Source of the DNA: Halocaridina rubra | Lineage: Eukaryota > Arthropoda > Malacostraca > Decapoda > Atyidae | Reading direction: 5' to 3' | NCBI GenBank assembly: GCA_037179515.1 | Contig: JAXCGZ010019208.1 | Span: forward strand, 1-64,000 | DNA length: 64,000 bases | In this document: one piece after another, positions 12,168 through 28,139 of the stretch | How positions within the stretch are numbered: position 1 is the first letter of the stretch | Layout: each line of letters begins with the position of its first letter | The notes under the pieces: model-generated | Databases searched by the model: none | What the model was told of the DNA's origin: nothing | Seen by the model: only the letters and a program-made list of their open reading frames with translations | Position numbers and translations under genes: made by a program

Positions 12168-12932
12168 TCACCACTTCTTACTAAATCTAGATTTTCCTTT
12201 ATTCTTCTCACTTTTATTCTTACAATCAGGAGATTTATGTCCTAAACTTCCACAAGTATAACAAGTAGGGGTAAAATTTCCTGCACTAGCCCTACCTTGG
12301 TTACCTTTATGGGTTACTTTCGTAACATTATCGTCACTATCAAAAGTGTCATGTGCCTTTTCAGTCTCTTCAAAGTTTCTTAAAGCAATTTTAAACTCAG
12401 AAAAACTCATTGGAGTATCTCTCTGTGTAATTACAGTAGAAAAAGTCTTAAAATTTGAAGGAAGGCCTTTAAGCACCATTGCAGTAAGGAGGCTATCACT
12501 AACAGTCTCACCTGCCTGTTTTAATGAATTAGCAGGAGTCTCAACGCGAATGACATAATCGGTGACGCTTTCATCGGCAACTTTCTTCAATAACGTAAGC
12601 TCAGTATACAGGCAAATAACTCTCGGCTTACCTGTGCCCATGTAATGACCACGGAGTATTTCCAGTGTCTTACGACCGTTGTCTTTCATCTCTCTTATCA
12701 CTAAATTAAGGCTTCGGTCATCTAAAAGCTGAACAAGCTCAGCAAATGCATTAGCATTCTTCCCTGCATCAGGGGTTCCGGTGCCGGTCAGGACGTCGAA
12801 TAACTTCAAACGTCTCACGTAACCGAGAGATTTAACTTCCCAGAGCTCATATTTCGACTCATCACCAACAAATAATAATCTAGCACTAAGGCTGGGCCCA
12901 TAACCTGTTAAGGTATGACCACTATGAGCCAT
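12168..12932 (-). pseudogene. Copia gag with zinc knuckle, TGA at the gag-pol junction
   Basis: The frame contains ARLLFVGDESKYELWEVKSL, a typical Copia gag N-terminal block, and CYTCGSLGHKSPDC, a CX2CX4HX4C knuckle near 12230-12275. A TGA at 12168-12170 stands where a second knuckle's first Cys is expected (next residues HKCRSRTHNSSEC). The frame then continues open into protease, so gag-pol was one frame. I chose the ATG at 12930-12932; another lies at 13014-13016. Both lie in LTR-derived sequence, which suggests the original start was deleted. Confidence 0.85.
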
Positions 12933-13171
12933 GATGGTGTACAAAGAGCAATTTTGGGGATATAATTGAAAGTCACGGTCACCTATTATTTGTTTACTAT
13001 ATGAATGAAGCGTCATAAAACGTTATGACATGGACAAAACAATGCCAGCTTGGAAAATATGTACAGGGCATATATATGAAAAATATATCAATTATATTAT
13101 TGTGAAAAATATTAATCTAATTAGTAAACCATTAAGAAAAATATATTTGTCGTTTAAGTTTACCCTCAACA
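12910..13171 (-). repeat. Truncated 5' LTR of the Copia element
   Basis: It matches the first 262 bp of the 3' LTR and then passes directly into gag. The remaining 375 bp of LTR, the primer-binding site and the gag leader are absent. Confidence 0.88.
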
Positions 13172-13176
13172 CTTTT

Positions 13177-14552
<1,376 letters not shown>

Positions 14553-16088
14553 GTGATTACCTAATTGTGATTACCTAATTGTGTTTACGGGAAAAAGCCC
14601 AAAGCTCGTATCTTCCCGTCTCCTGATCGGTTCCATTTTAGACTTAGTGATACTTATCATACCTGTCCTTAAAACTATGGATTGAGATAGCATTAACTAC
14701 CTCCTCGCTTAGCCAATTCCAATTATCAACTACTCTTACACTGAAAAAGTATTTCCTTACATCCTGCAAAGAAGTTTTCTTACCAAGCTTCAAACTATGA
14801 CCTCTAGTTCTAGAGCCAGCCATATCAAAATATCGATCCCTATCCACTCTATCATAACCATGAAGGAATTTAAAGACTGTCACCATATTCCCCCTCACTC
14901 TTCTACCTTCGAGTGATGGTAAGTCTAATTCCCTCAGCCTCTCATCATAACTGAGATTGCGTATTTCTGGCACCAGTTTCGTGGCATGTCTTTGAACTTT
15001 TTCAAGCTTAGCTATGTGCTTTTTCAAGTGCAGATTCCAAAAGGGGGCTGCAATTCGAGTTTTGGCCTCACATAGGTTACATAAATATTTCTGAGCATTT
15101 CCTTGTCCATGTGCCTGAAGGCTATCCTTACATTTGATAAGAATGCATATGCTGTCCTTACTATGCCATTTATATGTATTTCTGGAGACAAATCTGCCAG
15201 TATGTTTACTCCTAGATCTCTCTCATTTTCTGTCTCTTGAAGTTGTACTCCAGCCACCGAGTAGTCAAGCTTGGGCCTTCTTGCACTTGTACCCATTCTC
15301 ATTACCTTACATTTTGAAGTATTGAATTTCATTAGCCACTTTTCTGACCACTCATGCAGATTATTTAGATCCTCCTGAAGTTCTCTACCATTGTTCTCGT
15401 TTTTTTACTTTCTTCACAATCTTTGCATCATCTGCAAACATATTCATGAATGAATTTACAGACTCTGGTAGGTCATTTACATATAAAAGGAACAAAAGTG
15501 GCCCTAAAACTGAACCCTGTGGAACTCCACTACTAACTCTTCTGCATTCAGACACTGAGTGTCTTACTCTAACCCTCTGTTCCCTTCCTTCTAAGTAAGT
15601 TTTTATCCATTCCAAAACATTTCCACCTATTCTAGCCATTGATTGCAGCTTCCTAATAAGTCTCCCATGTGGAACCGTGTCAAACGCTTTCTGGAAGTCT
15701 AGGAATATACAATCTGCCCAGCCCTCTCTTTCCTGTAAGATTCGGCTTACCTCATCATAAAATTCTAATAAGTTTGTTACTGTTCATCTACCTTCTCTGA
15801 AGCCATGTTGCCTCACTGACAAAAAGTTGAAGGATTCCAAGTGAAGAGAGATATGTTTCCTTAGTAGTTTCTCCATAACTTTGCAAACTATGCTGGTCAA
15901 GGAAACTGGTCTATAGTTCAGAGCCGTATCCCTCCTTCCCTTTTTGAAGATAGGTATCACATTTGCTTGTTTCCAGCATCTTGGAATCTCCCCCGACTCC
16001 AGTGACTCCTTAAATATGATACTTAGTGCCACTGATATTGTGTTTGCGCATTTTTTAAGCACATGAGGGGATATGTCATCAGGACCTG
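14553..16088 (-). mobile_element. CR1-like LINE copy F (5'-truncated)
   Basis: From the 3' terminal repeats (14553-14583) back through ORF2 to the region encoding TGPDDISPH at 16088, where it ends against the terminal repeat of copy G. RT pieces: 15784-16062, 15385-15639, 15024-15332, 14644-15027. Frameshifts lie near 15400, 15050 and 15780. Confidence 0.9.
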
Positions 16089-16178
16089 TGATTACCTAAT
16101 TGTGATTACCTAATTGTGCTTACGGGAAAGAGCCCAAAGCTCGTATCTTCCCGTCTCCTGATCGGTTCCATTTTATAC

Positions 16179-19004
16179 TTAGTGATACTTATCATACCTG
16201 TCCTTAAAACTATGGATTGAGATAGCATTAACTACCTCCTCGCTTAGCCAATTCCAATTATCAACTACTCTTACACTGAAAAAGTATTTCCTTACATCCT
16301 GCAAAGAAGTTTTCTTACCAAGCTTCAAACTATGACCTCTAGTTCTAGAGCCAGCCATATCAAAATATCGATCCCTATCCACTCTATCATAACCATGAAG
16401 GAATTTAAAGACTGTCACCATATCCCCCCTCACTCTTCTATCTTCGAGTGATGGTAAGTCTATTTCCCTCAGCCTCTCATCATAACTGAGATTGCGTATT
16501 TCTGGCACCAGTTTCGTGGCATGTCTTTGAACTTTTTCAAGCTTAGCTATGTGCTTTTTCAAGTGCGGATTCCAAAAGGGGGCTGCGTATTCGAGTTTTG
16601 GCCTCACATAGGTTACATAAATATTTCTGAACATTTCCTTGTCCATGTGCCTGAAGGCTACCCTTACATTTGATAAGAATGCATATGCTGCCCTTACTAT
16701 GCCATTTATATGTATTTCTGGAGACAAATCTGCCAGTATGTTTACTCCTAGATCTCTCTCATTTTCTGTCTTTTGAAGTTGTACTCCAGCCACCGAGTAG
16801 TCAAGCTTGGGCCTTCTTGCACTTGTACCCATTCTCATTGCCTTACATTTTGAAGTATTGAATTTCATTAGCCACTTTTCTGACCACTCATGCAGATTAT
16901 TTAGATCCTCCTGAAGTTCTCTACCATTGTTCTCGTTTTTTACTTTCTTCACAATCTTTGCATCATCTGCAAACATATTCATGAATGAATTTACAGACTC
17001 TGGTAGGTCATTTACATATACAAGGAACAAAAGTGGCCCTAAAACTGAACCCTGTGGAACTCCACTACTAACTCTTCTCCATTCAGACACTGAGTGTCTT
17101 ACTCTAACCCTCTGTTCCCTTCCTTCTAAGTAAGTTTTTATCCATTCCAAAACATTTCCACCTATTCTAGCCATTGATTGCAGCTTCCTAATAAGTCTCC
17201 CATGTGGAACAGTGTCAAACGCTTTCTGGAAGTCTAGGAATATGCAATCTGCCCAGCCCTCTCTTTCCTGTAAGATTTGGCTTACCTCATCATAAAATTC
17301 TAATAAGTTTGTTACTGTTGATCTACCTTCTCTGAAGCCATGTTGCCTCACTGTCAAAAAGTTGAAGGATTCTAAGTGAAGAGATATATATTTCCTTAGT
17401 AGTTTCTCCATAACTTTGCAAACTATGCTGGTCAAGGAAACTGGTCTATAGTTTAGAGCCGTATCCCTCCGTCCCTTTTTGAAGATAGGTATCACATTTG
17501 CTTGTTTCCAGCATCTTGGAATCTCCCCTGACTCCAGTGACTTTTTAAATATGATACTTAGTGCCACTGATATTGAGTTTGCGCATTTTTTAAGCACATG
17601 AGGGGATATGTCATCAGGACCTGTAGCTTTATGAACATCTAAATCCATCAGCGCTCTGCATACCTCTGTGGCTGTAAGGTTGATGTTCTCTAATACCGGC
17701 CCTTGAGCTTCTATCACTGCAATCTGAGGGAGTGGGGTATTTTCTACTGTAAATACTGACTGAAACTCCTTGTTCAATTCTTTGCAGATCTCTTCATCCG
17801 TCTCAGTGATGCTTCCATCCGCTCTCTTTAGCCTTAAAACCTGTTCTTTTACCTTCAGTTTTCCTCTGATAAAGCTGTGGAAAAGCTTGGGATTTTCTTT
17901 AGCCTTCCTGGTGATGTCCCTCTCATAGTCTCTCTCTGCCTCTCTCCTTTCACTTAGGTAGTCATTTCTTGCTCTTTTGTAGGTTTGCCAGGCATTTATG
18001 TTTTTTTCTCCTCCTATACCTTTTCCAGCATTTGTCTCTCCACTCCTTAGCTCTTTTACACTCATTTTTTGAACCATTTCTCTCTGGCATGAATTACACC
18101 TACTTTGGTGACAGGTATGCAGCAATCTACTATCTTCCCATATTTCTCACAAAAGATGTCATACATTTCTTGTACAGATTTGTTGTAAAATAAGGTTCTC
18201 CAGTCAATAACTGCAAAAAGCTCATTCATTTTGATGTAATCTCCTTTCGGATAGTTCCTCCTCATGTCCTCGGTGCCTCCACTCTCAGGCAGAATATCTT
18301 CAATGATATACTCCATTAACAACACACAGTGGTCACTCTTTCCAATTGGTGGTTCATACTCAATTTTTTCAATATCCAACACGTTATCTGTGAATACTAG
18401 ATCAAGTAGTGATGGCTCATCCCCACCCCCTGGCCCTCGCTGGTTCCATTACATGTTGGTGTAGGAATTTCGCTTGTACGCAATCTAGGAATCTTGCCCC
18501 GAATGAGTCCTCATCACTGTGTGGGTCAATATTTATCCAATCTATCTCTTTATGATTAAAATCTCCCATAATCAATATCCTACATTTTCTCTCCCGTGCT
18601 ATAGTAACAACTGAGTTTATGACTTCAATAGTACCTGTATGACTTTCCTCATAAACTTCTAGCCTATTTTGGTTCCTTGGTGGGTTATATACAACAGTTA
18701 TTATAATGCTCTCTGACCCAGTATTTATACGAGCAACAAGAAATTCCTTGAACTCACTTTCTATAGCCAAGTTTATTTCTTCAACTTGAATCCTTTCACT
18801 TATGAGCAGTGCTATCCCTCCACCAGTCCTCTCAGATCTTTCAACCCTTAGTATTCTGAAGCCCTTAGGAAAAACTGTGACACTGTTTATGTCCTCACTC
18901 AACTTAGTCTCTGTAATTGCTACTATATCTGCCATACTATTGTGAATCCTATCTTTTAATTCTTCTGTCTTACCAGCTAATCCATCAGCATTTGTGCATA
19001 GCAA
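16179..19004 (-). pseudogene. LINE copy G ORF2 (endonuclease-RT), two or more frameshifts
   Basis: Three open blocks: 18417-19004 (endonuclease N-half with AITETKL and GDFNHKEIDW), 18062-18382 (endonuclease C-half with GKSDH) and 16179-18125 (RT, 648 codons, with FLDFQKAFDTVPHG, SSGVPQGSVLGP and FADDAK, ending KDRYDKYH). The break near 18425 is an extra C in a C-run relative to copy E. The second lies near 18070 in a T-run. The RT block itself is intact. Confidence 0.9.
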
Positions 19005-19006
19005 TC

Positions 19007-20080
19007 TTAATGAGGCCCCATCCCCTGCTCTTCTGTCATTATCTTCTTTATCTCCCCTTTGTCTGGAAGAACTCTGAAATGAACATTTTTCTTCTCTTCT
19101 TCATTTCTTTCCTCATTTAACCTTCTTGCCTCTTGCAACAAGTTTTTGATCTTTCCCATCTCTTCCTGTGTTCTGTATTGTCTAATGAACACTTCTTTGA
19201 ATTCTTCAAGGTCTTTTAGACTTTTTTTCTCTCATCAGTATTTCCCTACATGCTTCCCCTCTCTCAAAGGTTACTTTTGTTGGTCTCGGCTTTCCTTCCC
19301 TCGAATATTTGCCTAGTTGGTGAATGTTTACAATATCCTCAGGACCACAAACTACTCCAAGCTTTCTTATCAGGTCTACAACCCTAGCTTTATTTTCTTC
19401 GAGTCTCCCCTGCCATGTTGGCTCCTGGGATTCGCTTATGCCTGAGATTACCACTGTCTTCTCCTTATCAAGTGCCTGTTTAATCAGTGGATATGCCCTT
19501 TCCATCACAAAGCTCTTCACTTTTTCAATTACTGTCTCTTTATAGTCAACTGTTTGTATGTTTTCCAGTGCCACCACCTTAACAGCCTCTTTTACTGCCA
19601 CATTCCCCTTTAGTACATCAGCAAAGGAAGTTTTCATGGCATCATGTTCCTTACTCAGCTCCTGAAACTTTTCTAAACTGTTCATGTTTTCCTTAATCTG
19701 GTCATTCCAAGCTTCAATCTCATCTCTCTCAGAAGAGAGCGGTGAACTAACATCTAATTCATTTAGGTTGTCTTTCAGCTGTTTGTTGTTATCTAATTGT
19801 TTAGAAATTATGGTTTCTAGTTCACTCTTTTTCCCTTCCAGCTTCTTTATTCGTTTTTCTAGTTTTTTCTCCTGCCCTAGTGCTTTATTTGCTTCCTCCA
19901 AAAATCTTATTTCCTCTCTGAGTGTTTCATTTTCTTTAATTTCTAATCCAAATTTCAAATTTTATCATCAAGGCATATAACCATTGCCTCTAAATCCTTG
20001 ATTTTCTGTTTTAAACTACTAATAGCCACCCCTCCTCCTGACCCATGGGTGGGGGAGGTTTGGGACAGAGATGGCCTCAT
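19007..20080 (-). pseudogene. LINE copy G ORF1 (coiled coil plus RNA-binding-like C-half)
   Basis: The start is ATG at 20078-20080 (MRPSLSQTSP) and the stop TAA at 19007-19009, next to ORF2. A Lys/Glu-rich heptad-like region spans roughly 19700-20000. A block with GISESQEPTW, NIHQLGKYSREGKPRP and TKVTF resembles the RRM-like part of CR1/L1-type ORF1 proteins. Frameshifts near 19960 and 19230 break it. No enzymatic motif was seen. Confidence 0.8.
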
Positions 20081-20974
20081 TTTTGTTTTCCCTTTCACAG
20101 AAAATAAAGAGAAAGAGAAAAGAGAAATTTTTTTATTTAAGCTTCACACAAATTTTGTATCTTCATATAAGTGCTATTTAGTTACTCAATTTATCTTTTT
20201 CCGGTAACACACATCCTAACTTAAAAATTTGACTTTGGTGTTTGAGGAAAAAAAATGAAAAAAATGCAAACAAAAACAAAAGTCAACTTGAAAGAGAATT
20301 CAAATTTGTATTTGAGGAGACACCCACCTGTTTCTGCTATATATGCTTCTTAACTGATAAACTCACTTGCTAACCAAGGTATGTCATCACAAGATCAGAC
20401 TTTACATTTAACTCAATATATATACAAAATAAAAAAATAATAAAAGAGAAAGCTAAAAAAAAAGCAAAAAATGAAGAAAATAAGACAGCTGTGCTACTTG
20501 GCAACTTAACTCAGTACTGTTGACAGGTGTATTTTTGGTATTTATTTTATTATTCAGTTATTTCATGTGTCAAACTAACTCCCAAATTAATATAAATGGG
20601 AAGGATACTGATTTTAATAATATATGGAACCACAGGATCAGGTAGATGGCTGTAAAAGCTCTCCCCAATTTACACAAAAAAATTAGGTAATGTGATGTGA
20701 TGGCTTCACCTCTGGCAAGTCTTCTAAACTTCCTTCAAGGCAGAACAGGACAGCTTCTTCTCTTTCCCCTCTCGAAAATGTTCTCAATTTTTTCCTTTAA
20801 TATTTTGGACAGTCTCGTTATACAACAAATATAATTTTTTTTTACTCACAATACTCTGCAGGATTCCTTATTTAGGGAAATTTTGTTTATGTTTAAATCT
20901 AGTTTTGGTCACTCAAAAACACAAGGAAAACTTTAAGAGATACTGAATGTGTGTTCTGATCTGATGCCCGCCAT

Positions 20975-21323
20975 GTGATTACCTAATTGTGTTTACAGGA
21001 AAGAGTCCAAAGCTCGTATCTTCCCGTCTCCTGATTGGTTCCATTTTATACTTAGTGATACTTATCATACGTGTCCATAAAACTATGGATTGAGATAGCA
21101 TTAACTACCTCCTCGCTTAGCCAATTCCAATTATCAACTACTCTTACACTGAAAAAGTATTTCCTTACATCCTGCAAAAAGTTTTCTTACGAAGCTTCAA
21201 ACTATGACCTCTAGTTCTAAAGCCTGCCATATAAAAATATTGATCCCTATCCACTCTACCATAACCATGAAGGAATTTAAAGACTGTCACCATATTCCCT
21301 TCAATCTTCTAGCTTCGAGTGTA
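20975..21323 (-). mobile_element. CR1-like LINE copy H (3' end only)
   Basis: A 350-bp 3' end whose terminal repeat (GTGATTACCTAATT) abuts the 5' end of copy G. The 5' border at about 21323 joins a Tigger-like element. It carries the same C-terminal codons as the other copies, with small deletions. Confidence 0.88.
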
Positions 21324-21325
21324 TA

Positions 21326-21822
21326 CAGTGATTCCCCACTGTATCGCGTTTCTTGATTCGCGATTTCACAGTATCGCGGGTTTTTGGGGGTGGCAAATTA
21401 TTAAAATAATTGTAACATACCTATGCATGTCACATCATCATCACCTCATTCACGGTAAGTTTTCCTATAACTTTCATAAAAATTTACGTTGCTTGCTGTT
21501 ATTTATAATGTAAAGGGTGTTTTTTTAACAGTGCAGGGAGGGTTTATACAGTACGTAAACGTAAAAATAATTGTAAAATACCTATGTACATGAGTATGTC
21601 ATGTAATTACCACTTCATTTACTGTAATTTTATCTATCACTTTCATATAAATTTACGTTGCATGCTGTTATTTATGAAGTAAAGGGTGGTTTGTTAACAG
21701 TACAAGGAGGGTTTATACAGTGTAAACGTAAAAATAAATTAAAATATCTATGTACATATAGGCTGATCCTACTTCGCGGTTTTCCTGTCTCGCGAACTAC
21801 CGCGATAATGGGGGGATTACTG
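21326..21822. mobile_element. Tigger/pogo-like MITE P1
   Basis: It begins TA/CAGTGATTCCCCACTG and ends GGGGATTACTG, inverted ends of the kind used by pogo/Tigger elements. The ends are rich in TATCGCG/CGCGATA. The interior has two units of a roughly 160-bp repeat (ACGTTGC...GGGAGGGTTTATACAGT). No transposase. Confidence 0.82.
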
Positions 21823-21854
21823 TGTATATATATATACATATATATATATATATG

Positions 21855-21935
<81 letters not shown>
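21823..21935. repeat. (TA)n tract
   Basis: TA run with a few interruptions between two Tigger-like elements. Confidence 0.95.
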
Positions 21936-21940
<5 letters not shown>

Positions 21941-22879
21941 TTTTTTATATACAGTAATCCCTTGCTATATCGCGGTTCACCTATCACAGATTCACTGCAT
22001 CGCGGTTTTTTTTGGCGCGTTTATTTTTTTTTTCTGGGTATATGCAAAAATATTAAAATTTTAAGAAATAAAAATTTTCAGTATTTTCTTTTATTAAAAA
22101 CAAAATTTTTCAGTATTTTACTGATACAAAAATGTATTTCCAAGCCTAAGAATAATAAAACAGTAAGAAATAGTAAAAAAAAAATTTTAACATGTAACTC
22201 TGCACCATAGAAAGTACGACACCGGTATAAGCGTTTTGGAAAACTCAAAGGGTCACACCTACGTGAGCTAGAATATATTAAAATTTCCAGTAGCATCATT
22301 ATTTTATTGATATAAAATATGTATTTCTTAGCCTAAGACTAATAAAACAGTAAAAAACATAATTAATCACAGTATTACACCATGTAAAATAAGATACCGG
22401 TATCAGCGTTTTGGAAAACGAAAAGGGTCGCACCTACATGAGCTAGTACATATTGAAATTTTCATTATTTTATTGATAAAATAAATATTTCCTATCCTAA
22501 GAGTAATAAAACAGTAAAAAAATAGTAAAAACAAATTTAAACATATACACTCACAGTATTGCACCATGTGAAATACTGTACGATAGCATACACTGTAATG
22601 GCGTCTTGGAAAACGCAAAGGCTCGCACCTACGTGAGATAGTTCATGGAATGCTATTGGCTGAAAGGGTGGGAGACGACAAATCACAGAATTGTTTTTCT
22701 GTATGTTCTGTATCACAGGGTCTTATTGGTGTTTTGATTGGAGTTTGGCTCCCACCATCTTCCATTGTCTCGCCTCACTCATTCAGTCTAACTGACATGT
22801 GCGCAGTTCGCGTTATGCTTATTAATATGTTATGCTTCAGGGGTTGGGTTCTTTCGATAACAGTCTCCTATGCCTCAAA

Positions 22880-23195
22880 AGGCCCCTCTTTAATTTCAAG
22901 CGGCTCTTGCAGATCTTCTTTAACGTGTGATTTACAAGAGATTTCCTCTACTGGGGGAGCATCAGTATCATTTCCTTTGCCTTAACAGACTCTTTAATTT
23001 CAAGCCGCTTCTGCAGATCTTCTTTAACGTGTGATTTACAAGATTTCCTCTACTGGGGGAGCATCAGTATCGTTTCCTTTGCCTCAACAGACTCCTCTTT
23101 AATTCAAGCGGCTTCTGCATATCTTCTTTAACGTGTGATTTAAGAGATTTCCTCTACTGGGGAGCACTAGTGTCATTTTCACAGTTTTCAATGCC
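22880..23195. repeat. Three-unit tandem repeat, about 105 bp
   Basis: TTTAATTTCAAGC-type starts lie near 22889, 22993 and 23098. Each is followed by a conserved TTCTTTAACGTGTGATTTA and CTCTACTGGGGGAGCA. It lies inside P2. Coding potential is uncertain. Confidence 0.85.
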
Positions 23196-23384
23196 ATTCA
23201 CCTCCATCATAGAAGGAGAAGGAACACAATTGGTTTCTGAAGAATGACCTGAATTGAAACCAGTTTGTACAAAGTACAAAGTACTATTGTATTTCAAAAC
23301 ATCACTGATAGGATACTTGGCCTCTCCACTTCAATATTTTTCATAATGATCAAGTTTTCCTACGTACTGTATATTCACTTCGTA

Positions 23385-23540
23385 ACTGAGCCAAGAGGAA
23401 ATCGAAGAACCTGGCCTTACACTCGAACGTCTGGCAGCCCTGTATGAACACGTGACAGCACTCCAACAACTCTCACAAGAACATGATGATAATATGGTTC
23501 ATTCGGTGAACTTCTGCAACCTTCTCGACGATGCCATGTC
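23385..23540 (+). pseudogene. Tigger transposase C-terminal remnant in P2
   Basis: The plus-strand frame reads GLTLERLAALYEHVTALQQL and then HDDNMVHSVNFCNLLDDAM, resembling the acidic C-terminal region of Tigger/JRK-type transposases. The same module with a different N-side is found in P5 at 37320-37385. No DDE domain is present. Confidence 0.65.
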
Positions 23541-24439
23541 ATTACCACCTCATTCACCTTAAGTTTACCTATCACTTTCATATACAAAAAACTTTAAATT
23601 TATGCTTGCACGCTGTTATTAATAAAGTAAAAGGTGGTTTGTTAACAGTACAGGGAGGGTTTATACAGTAAGCATAAAAATAAATGTAAAATACCTATGT
23701 ACATATAGGGTGATCCTACTTCGCGGAAATTCACCTATCACGGTCGGTCCCGGAACCTAACCCCTGCGATAAACGAGGGATCACTGTACTTAAATTTTAC
23801 CTAATACAATATGAATTTACGTAAACTACGATTTTCGTTACAATATATTATTTTATGCAAAAAATTTTATGAGTTTTTTATTAAATTCTATTTTTTCCTA
23901 ATATTTTACCACTGAACACGTTTAAAGTGTCATAATTGCAAATTATGTAAGTGGGACGATTGTGTACATGAAAGGAATAGGATAGCTAGGTGCATGCAGT
24001 CCTCTTTGTAAAAGTCTTGCTACTAGACATTTGAAAGAAGTGAAGATCAGAAATTTTGACGCTGTAAATAAATAGGACACTGTTCAAAAATAGCCTTTAT
24101 TCATACCTGCACTTAGATGCTTACAAAAATTAACATAAACAATGATGCAAGAATATATATCACAACGTATGCGCTCATTCATTTTATAGTGATAACAAAA
24201 ATTTATAGATCTAAAAAAAATGATAAGATAATAAAGTATTTAATGATCGAAATTTTTACAGACATACTGCAGTCTAACTGTGGCAATTTAGATACACTGT
24301 AAGGGACTTTTATTACAGCATTGTCCTATAGCTCCAATTCTATTTATAAATACAGCCAAGGTCACAATTTTATTTGAAATGAAAGTGCAGCAACATACAA
24401 CAAATATACAGTGCAATAAAAACACTTATAAAATCTTTT

Positions 24440-24500
24440 GCGTGATTTGACTCGGCCATCCCCTTGCAAGGGGGGTCATGGCCTCTGTATATTTATGTAT
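24440..24500 (+). repeat. Dispersed repeat R, copy 1 (tail)
   Basis: TTTGACTCGGCCATCCCCTT, a short inverted AAGGGGGG and a TATATTTATGTATAAA end. Related pieces lie at 24835-24895 and 28296-28360. Probably a SINE tail; the family is not recognised. Confidence 0.6.
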
Positions 24501-24834
24501 AAAATCTTTTGCAAATAATTCAGATCTGTTACAGTCCTCAACATATTGTAACTTCACTAAAGTAACACTTAATAAGAAAATTAACACATAAACAATGCAG
24601 TTTTTTACTATACTGTGTACAGCTAATAATGTTAAAAAAAATCTCCAGACAAGCAATATTTGGTGATACAAAAAACAAAATTGGAAGGGAAATGGTCCAT
24701 GAGGAGAAAAGAAGAACCCTAAATATTAACTTTTATCACAATTACCAAGTGAATGTGGAGAGCATTATTCTATACTGAAGTCTTCCCAAGGTGTTGAGAT
24801 GTGTTATTGGGTAAATGGGCCTTCTTGTGATTGA

Positions 24835-24895
24835 GTTTGTGGTCTGACTCGGCCACCCTTTAAAGAGGGATTACGTTCCTGGTATATGTATAACA
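24835..24895 (+). repeat. Dispersed repeat R, copy 2 (tail)
   Basis: Shares CTGACTCGGCCACCCTTTAA and CTGGTATATGTATAAC with the other two R copies. Confidence 0.6.
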
Positions 24896-25689
24896 AATGT
24901 TTTGAAACACCATTATTCTAAATAATATTTATAGGAAAAGGAGAAGGAAGTCTCTCCCATTATCTATTGGTCATGGCATTGAAATGGGTAGAGAGCAGGG
25001 TGCTTACAATCCTTTCTTCCTCCTGAGTGTTAAAAAAAATATAAACTATAAAAAAAAATAGAGATAAAGTATATGCATGGTAGGCTGAGGCTAAACTTCC
25101 TCATACTTTTGATATACAGTATATGGCTTTATGTAAAGATGAGTAATACCCCAAAACCCGATGAAAAGTTAAATAACCCTGTAAATTGCTAGGTTAGGTT
25201 ACGTGACTTGCCATGTAGATATGATTAGCCCTTTAGCACCCTTGGGTTACTTCTCTTTACAAAGCCCAGTATAAGCTACCAGTTTGCTTGCTTCGAAGGT
25301 ATATATCATTATGGTTGCTAATTTGACACCATTGTATGTATTGTTAATATTTTCTATAGGTATATTTTCACTTTGCAGATTACTACCTATCCTGATTTTA
25401 ATATCGTATGCAAGATTCAGTACTTAGAACAATCAGAATGGCCCTTATGTACTAAAGAAACTTGGGAAAGGTATACAGAGCCTTCTATAAACAGCCTTTT
25501 ACAGATCCTCATTTTAAGTTAGTTCATTATTGTATATCACGCATGTAACAGAAATCTTCAAATTTTCCACATTATCACACTGGCTTTAAATAATAATTCA
25601 TATGTTCTGAATGCACAGAACAAGTTTCCCCTGAGCTTAGCTGCACCTTTTCTCTTTAATATCAAATATATATATTTTCACATCTCCTT

Positions 25690-28087
<2,398 letters not shown>

Positions 28088-28139
28088 GACAAATTTATAT
28101 GTAATGAATACTGCTCATGCCACTAGATGTAATATATAG

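Larger units (their letters stand above)
7769..13171 (-). mobile_element. Copia-type LTR retrotransposon inserted in LINE copy E
   Basis: The element is 5.4 kb. Outer ends are TG...CA, and a 5-bp CTTTT lies on both sides (7764-7768 and 13172-13176) within LINE ORF1 sequence. The gene order on the minus strand is gag, protease, integrase, reverse transcriptase, RNase H, which is the Copia/Pseudoviridae order. The 3' LTR is 637 bp but only 262 bp of the 5' LTR remain. The shared 262 bp differ at three positions that I can count, suggesting a fairly recent insertion. One stop and one frameshift break gag-pol. Confidence 0.93.
16089..20974 (-). mobile_element. CR1-like LINE copy G, full length or nearly so
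   Basis: About 4.9 kb: terminal repeats at 16089-16120, 3' UTR, ORF2 (16179-19004), ORF1 (19007-20080) and a 5' UTR reaching about 20974, some 60 bp further than copy E. It serves here as the reference copy for the family. The family is CR1-like by RT sequence, by an ORF1 with a coiled coil, and by short tandem 3' repeats in place of poly-A. Confidence 0.92.
21952..23786 (+). mobile_element. Tigger-like element P2 with decayed transposase tail
   Basis: It is flanked by TA on both sides, with ends CAGTAATCCCTTGC and GGGATCACTG. It is 1.8 kb. The interior contains a 5' leader shared with P5 and P6, a triplicated 105-bp segment, a fragment of transposase C-terminus at 23385-23540, then one 160-bp repeat unit. 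No full transposase ORF. Confidence 0.83.
23790..25685. other. Non-coding stretch downstream of the GALNT gene
   Basis: AT-rich sequence without a credible gene. Two short dispersed-repeat pieces (24440-24500 and 24835-24895) share a TGACTCGGCCAYCC block with an inverted CCCTT/AAGGG core; a third relative is at 28296-28360. Confidence 0.5.
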
